9,633 bases of DNA, from positions 1 to 9,633 of the forward strand of contig CAXQNQ010000266.1 of NCBI GenBank assembly GCA_964225135.1. Reading direction: 5' to 3'. The position numbers and the translations under genes are program-made. A model generated the notes under the pieces. It was given only the letters and a program-made list of their open reading frames with translations, made no database searches and was not told the DNA's origin. Shown here in pieces: positions 6,536 to 9,633 of this stretch (positions are counted from its first letter, which is position 1; each line of letters begins with the position of its first letter). This DNA comes from AM-2324 sp964225135 (GTDB taxonomy: Bacteria; Bacteroidota; Bacteroidia; Chitinophagales; Saprospiraceae).

Positions 6536-7363
6536 ATGGAAAGCATTATACAATACTTTACCGAAATACCTTCCTCTCATAGGTCAATTATCCTATTTGG
6601 AGGCCTAACATTGTTTTTACTGATAGAAAACTTCGCACCCTTCTTTGGTTGGAGTTATAGGAAAGGTAGGCATGTATTGCTCAACCTATTTTTTACTGGA
6701 ACGACCATCCTGGTGAATATAGGCATGGCTTTCCTTCTGCTTCAATTAAGCGATTGGGTAACCGCCTCTTCATTTGGTGTTATTTATTTGTTCTCTGCAC
6801 CTATTTGGGTAAAGGGTATCGTGGCCGTATTATTACTAGATCTTATAGGTGCTTGGCTTATACATTTCTTAGAGCACCGCGTAAAGCCTTTGTGGATGTT
6901 CCATATTGTACATCATACCGATCAACATGTAGATGTTAGTACAGCGAATAGACACCATCCAGGAGAGAGTGTACTTAGGTTTATTTTTACCTGTTTAGCC
7001 GTTTTAATTAGTGGGGCAAGTCTATGGATGATAATGGTATATCAATCCTTAAGTGTAATCCTTTCCCAATTCAATCACTCTAATATCAACTTACCTATCT
7101 GGTTGGATAATGTCTTAAAGATAGTATTTGTGACACCTCACATGCACCGAGTACACCATCACTACAAGCAACCTTTATCCGATCAAAATCTAGGTAATAT
7201 TTTTTCTTTCTGGGATAGGCTATTTGGAACCTATGTTGTGTATGACAATAAAGATTTAAAGTATGGATTAGACACGTACATGGATGAAAAAGAGCATCAA
7301 AATATTCCAACTTTACTCCAGATTCCTTTTAAACCTTATCGCTCTCCAAAAGATTTGCCTTAG
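6536..7363 (+). CDS. Fatty acid hydroxylase / sterol desaturase family membrane protein
   Basis: 275 residues from ATG at 6536 (MESIIQYF). A GTG four codons earlier at 6524 is in frame, but the ATG is preferred. Four hydrophobic stretches are visible: about residues 15-36, 47-72, 86-110 and 146-175. The histidine clusters that bind the di-iron centre are all present: HFLEH (110-114), HIVHH (123-127), RHHP (139-142), H181 in FNHSN, and HRVHH (204-208). Family members are integral-membrane, O2-dependent enzymes that hydroxylate or desaturate lipids, sterols or carotenoids; in bacteria the substrate is usually unknown, and nothing here fixes it. The length fits the family. This is the only plus-strand gene in the window. 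It is transcribed away from the methyltransferase and converges on the PhzF-like gene with only 6 nt between stops and no visible terminator hairpin, so transcripts may overlap. Family assignment is secure from the histidine pattern. Confidence 0.92.
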   Translation: MESIIQYFTEIPSSHRSIILFGGLTLFLLIENFAPFFGWSYRKGRHVLLNLFFTGTTILVNIGMAFLLLQLSDWVTASSFGVIYLFSAPIWVKGIVAVLLLDLIGAWLIHFLEHRVKPLWMFHIVHHTDQHVDVSTANRHHPGESVLRFIFTCLAVLISGASLWMIMVYQSLSVILSQFNHSNINLPIWLDNVLKIVFVTPHMHRVHHHYKQPLSDQNLGNIFSFWDRLFGTYVVYDNKDLKYGLDTYMDEKEHQNIPTLLQIPFKPYRSPKDLP

Positions 7364-7369
7364 ATCAAG

Positions 7370-8161
7370 CTACATAGACATTTCCTGAATCTCCCCAATC
7401 ATATAGGTTTTTGCATCTCCTTTAATCTCCACTCGATTGTTGGAAATACCACACTCTACATATCCACCGCGTTTGGATATTTGCTTAGCAATAAAGGAGC
7501 GTTTTCCAAGCTCTTTAGCCCAAAAAGGTGCTAGTGTTGTGAAAGATGAACCAGTAACTGGATCTTCATTAACACCACATTGTGGAGCAAAAAATCGGCT
7601 CACAAAATCAAGTTCGCGACTAGGTGACGTAATGATAACTCCTCTAGCATCGGTCAGACGCTCTATAGCCAACAATTGTGGTCTGATATATTTGACATTG
7701 TCCTCATTATCGAATACAAAGAGGTAATCTGATCTTCCCTTGAACACCCGTAGAGGAACTCGATCAAAACAAACTTCTAAAGCAGGAGAAACTTCAACTT
7801 CCTCAATTTCATCTGCAGGAAAATTCATCTTATATTTTCCATCTACTTTTTCAACCGATAACATACCAGACTTCGTATTGAAATGCACAAAATCATGCTC
7901 ATAATCCATATGCACATAAAGTACATGAGCTGAAGCCAATGTAGCATGCCCGCATAAATCAACCTCTGTCTCCGGAGTGAACCACCTTAAGCCATAAGTA
8001 TCTTCATTTTGTTGAACAAAGAAGGCTGTTTCTGACAGATTATTCTCCGCAGCAATATTTTGCATGGTTTCATCATCTAACCATTCCTTTAAAGGAACTA
8101 CAGCAGCAGGATTCCCTCCATAAAGCCTAGTTGAAAAGGCGTCTACCTGAAATATCTTCAT
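7370..8161 (-). CDS. PhzF-family isomerase/epimerase-like protein
   Basis: 263 residues from ATG at 8161 (MKIFQVDAF, the usual family opening). The frame also extends to an ATG at 8188, adding nine residues (MTNNDEINS) that the family normally lacks. PhzF signatures in order: GGNPAAV (15-21), ENNLSETAFF (39-48) with catalytic-type E44, LRWFTPETEVDLCGHATLA (58-76) with H72, and FFAPQCGVNEDPVTGSS (190-206) with D200. These match the E45/H74/D208 set known in Pseudomonas PhzF, so the fold and acid-base residues look intact. PhzF isomerises trans-2,3-dihydro-3-hydroxyanthranilate in phenazine synthesis, but most bacterial homologues have other, mostly unknown substrates, and no phenazine genes are in view. 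It lies 60 nt downstream of the aminotransferase gene (33 nt if the upstream start is used), same strand, with no terminator between, so co-expression with the aminotransferase and flavoprotein is likely. Confidence 0.93.
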   Translation of the reverse strand: MKIFQVDAFSTRLYGGNPAAVVPLKEWLDDETMQNIAAENNLSETAFFVQQNEDTYGLRWFTPETEVDLCGHATLASAHVLYVHMDYEHDFVHFNTKSGMLSVEKVDGKYKMNFPADEIEEVEVSPALEVCFDRVPLRVFKGRSDYLFVFDNEDNVKYIRPQLLAIERLTDARGVIITSPSRELDFVSRFFAPQCGVNEDPVTGSSFTTLAPFWAKELGKRSFIAKQISKRGGYVECGISNNRVEIKGDAKTYMIGEIQEMSM

Positions 8162-8221
8162 ACTATTTATTTCATCATTATTTGTCAATTAAAAAGGTAG
8201 GGGTTAAGCACCAAGTAGAAC

Positions 8222-9406
8222 CTATTTAAACGTTTGCTCTGCATATAATGCTAATCTATCCAAAGCTTCTTTTAATGTCTCTTTTGAAGTTGCAAAACAT
8301 AATCTCAAATGACCTGCCGCAGCTGGTCCAAACCACCTAGGACTGCCGGGAACAAGAGCAACTTTAGCCTTAGCCTTAATGTCTGCACATTCTTTAGACT
8401 CATCTATTAATGGAGGTAACTGAATAAATGCCAGGTAAGTTCCTACAGGTCTTCGTATTGAAAACCCCGGCATTTGATCCATACGTTGAATTAAATAATC
8501 TCGTTGAGCTTCTAGGTGTTTCCTGAAAAGTTCTAGCCAATACCCACATTGATTAAATGCTGTTGTGGCAGCTATCTGAGACAAGGTGGACAATCCACCA
8601 ATGGTTTCATTATGTCCACTATTTTTTATGATAGCTTGATTGATGCTTTTATGCTTACACAAGGTATAGCCAATTCGCAAGCCAGCTAAACCAAAGTTTT
8701 TGGATAAACCAGAAATAATAATGAAGCGATCTGAAACTCGATCACAATAAGGAGCTAAGCTCTCCAATGGAGTGTTATCATACCAAATATCTAACCAAAT
8801 TTCATCTGAAACCAGATACCATCCTTTTGAACGGCATAGTTCAACTAAAAGAGCAAGATCATCTGAATGAATAGCAGTTCCAGCCGGATTATTAGGATTA
8901 CAAATGTATATAGCCTTTGTATTTTGAGTAGCTTTTCCCTCTATCATACTCCAATCCAAACGACCGCTATCCAATTCAAATCCAAACGTTTGAACAGAGC
9001 CTCCGTTCCGTTCAATACTGGTTTGAAATAAAAAGTCAACTGGATCTGGAATAAGTGCTTCTCCTCCTTGTTCAAAAATTACTGCAGCTACTTGATCTAA
9101 AGCTTCTGCAGCGGAGTTAAATCCGACAACATCTTCGGATTCAAATGATCCTCTATGATTTAACCGGTACCAGTTTGATACAGCCTGTTTGAAGGACTCA
9201 TATCCTAAGGCAGGGCCATAGGAAAAATAGCCTTTTGAAATGTAGGTGTTAAGTGCTTGGGTAATTTCAGGTGCTACTTTAAAATCAGGATCCGCAGCGG
9301 TAAGTGGGATAACTCCAGCTTCTTGCTCTGCCCACCTTTGATTAAAAGCCCATTCTTTTAGGGTATTAAAATCGATGGCGTTATGGTCAAAATATTGGTC
9401 TAACAT
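8222..9406 (-). CDS. PLP-dependent class I/II aminotransferase (possibly MalY/PatB-like)
   Basis: 394 residues, soluble, fold-type I. PLP-site signatures: YGPALGYESFK (63-73), CNPNNPAG (169-176) with N173, SDEIW (200-204) with D201 contacting the pyridine nitrogen, SGLSKNFGLAGLRIGY (232-247) with the Schiff-base lysine K236, and R368 in HLRLCFATS (366-374) for the substrate carboxylate. The set is complete, so an active enzyme is expected. The N-terminal block ADPDFKVAPEITQAL (38-52) recalls the WVADMDF...P.I..AL block of MalY/PatB C-S lyases, so beta-lyase activity is an alternative to transamination; substrate cannot be told from sequence. The ATG at 9406 overlaps the flavoprotein gene's stop (ATGTTAG, 7 nt shared), indicating translational coupling. 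PhzF-like gene follows downstream. Confidence 0.93.
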   Translation of the reverse strand: MLDQYFDHNAIDFNTLKEWAFNQRWAEQEAGVIPLTAADPDFKVAPEITQALNTYISKGYFSYGPALGYESFKQAVSNWYRLNHRGSFESEDVVGFNSAAEALDQVAAVIFEQGGEALIPDPVDFLFQTSIERNGGSVQTFGFELDSGRLDWSMIEGKATQNTKAIYICNPNNPAGTAIHSDDLALLVELCRSKGWYLVSDEIWLDIWYDNTPLESLAPYCDRVSDRFIIISGLSKNFGLAGLRIGYTLCKHKSINQAIIKNSGHNETIGGLSTLSQIAATTAFNQCGYWLELFRKHLEAQRDYLIQRMDQMPGFSIRRPVGTYLAFIQLPPLIDESKECADIKAKAKVALVPGSPRWFGPAAAGHLRLCFATSKETLKEALDRLALYAEQTFK

Positions 9407-9633
9407 GCCAATGGTATTCCTTGAAGTTTAGCATTACTAAATTGTTCCAAAAGCTGGTCTCCTTGTAGAATAAATTGACTAATCTCAACTTTTCTTTCGG
9501 CATAGAATGCTCGTAATCTATTTTCTAAGGATTGATCGACCATAGTTAGTTTTTTAGATAAAACCTTAGCATCTGTAAGGGCAGCATTGACACCTTGAGA
9601 GGTAAAAGTCAACAAGGGATGAGCTGCATCGCC
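9400..9633 (-). CDS. FAD-dependent monooxygenase, C-terminal fragment (N-terminus beyond window)
   Basis: The frame enters from the right edge and ends in TAG at 9402-9400; 77 residues are visible. It opens with GDAAHP (residues 1-6 of the visible part, 9633-9616) followed by SQGVNAALTDA, the GD motif that contacts the FAD ribityl/pyrophosphate in group A flavin hydroxylases (p-hydroxybenzoate hydroxylase, UbiH and relatives). The rest is the usual C-terminal helices. These enzymes use NAD(P)H and O2 to hydroxylate aromatic or related substrates. The TTG at 9615 is inside the motif region, so it is not the start: the gene clearly continues upstream. The tail after the GD motif is short (about 70 residues), so no large extra domain exists at this end. 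Overlap of 7 nt with the aminotransferase start supports an operon. Substrate unknown, and the assignment rests on this one motif. Confidence 0.78.
   Translation of the reverse strand, partial: GDAAHPLLTFTSQGVNAALTDAKVLSKKLTMVDQSLENRLRAFYAERKVEISQFILQGDQLLEQFSNAKLQGIPLAC

Noticed and set aside
6754..6939. 61-codon plus-strand open frame within the hydroxylase gene
   Set aside because: Out-of-frame shadow over the histidine-box region of a certain gene.
7095..7310. 71-codon minus-strand open frame antisense to the hydroxylase
   Set aside because: His/Cys-rich look comes from the complement of histidine codons; no domain seen.
7340..7400. Bidirectional terminator between the convergent genes
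   Set aside because: Only 6 nt separate the stops and I could find no GC-rich hairpin with a T-tract on either strand.
7437..7727. 96-codon plus-strand open frame antisense to the PhzF-like gene
   Set aside because: Covers conserved PhzF motifs on the other strand; no recognisable protein features.
9400..9615. Complete small gene starting at TTG 9615
   Set aside because: The frame stays open to the window edge and residues before the TTG complete the GDAAHP FAD motif, so it is a truncated larger gene.

Overview
The window looks like a chromosomal segment of a Bacteroidota bacterium, plausibly a marine Cytophagales/Flavobacteriia-type organism. Evidence: AT-rich DNA, a secreted protein with a type IX secretion system (T9SS) C-terminal sorting domain (found essentially only in this phylum), mostly weak Shine-Dalgarno sites, and protein sequences typical of the group. 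Assignment below phylum is inference. No tRNA, rRNA, CRISPR array, insertion sequence or phage gene was seen, and coding density is very high (no gene-free stretch exceeds about 215 bases).

Left part (1-6320), all on the minus strand, so transcription runs right to left: a standalone 555-residue SAM-dependent methyltransferase with a duplicated N-terminal domain (4653-6320); a YciO/YrdC/Sua5-family protein 4 nt after it (4040-4648); a large secreted T9SS protein after a 61-nt gap (1705-3978); a two-zinc-ribbon TFIIB-type protein whose ATG lies 1 nt past the previous stop (1323-1703); and, after 113 nt, a DEAD-box RNA helicase (1-1209) whose C-terminal tail is cut by the window edge. The helicase has no downstream stop in the window. 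The close spacing suggests co-transcription of at least methyltransferase-YciO and secreted protein-zinc ribbon, although the functions have no obvious shared pathway.

Centre: a 215-nt divergent intergenic region (6321-6535) separates the methyltransferase from the only plus-strand gene, an integral-membrane di-iron fatty acid hydroxylase/sterol desaturase-family protein (6536-7363). That gene converges on the next cluster with only 6 nt between stop codons.

Right part (7370-9633), minus strand: the C-terminal end of an FAD-dependent monooxygenase (cut by the right edge), a PLP-dependent class I/II aminotransferase overlapping it by 7 nt, and a PhzF-family isomerase/epimerase-like enzyme. 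This three-gene order (flavin hydroxylase, aminotransferase, PhzF-like) looks like a small-molecule pathway acting on an amino-acid or aromatic-type substrate, but the substrate cannot be read from the window.

The least ordinary item is the methyltransferase, whose C-terminal domain resembles, from memory, the AprA-type methyltransferases of polyketide loading modules, here as a free-standing protein with no polyketide synthase gene in view. The rest is fairly ordinary core or lineage-typical Bacteroidota content.
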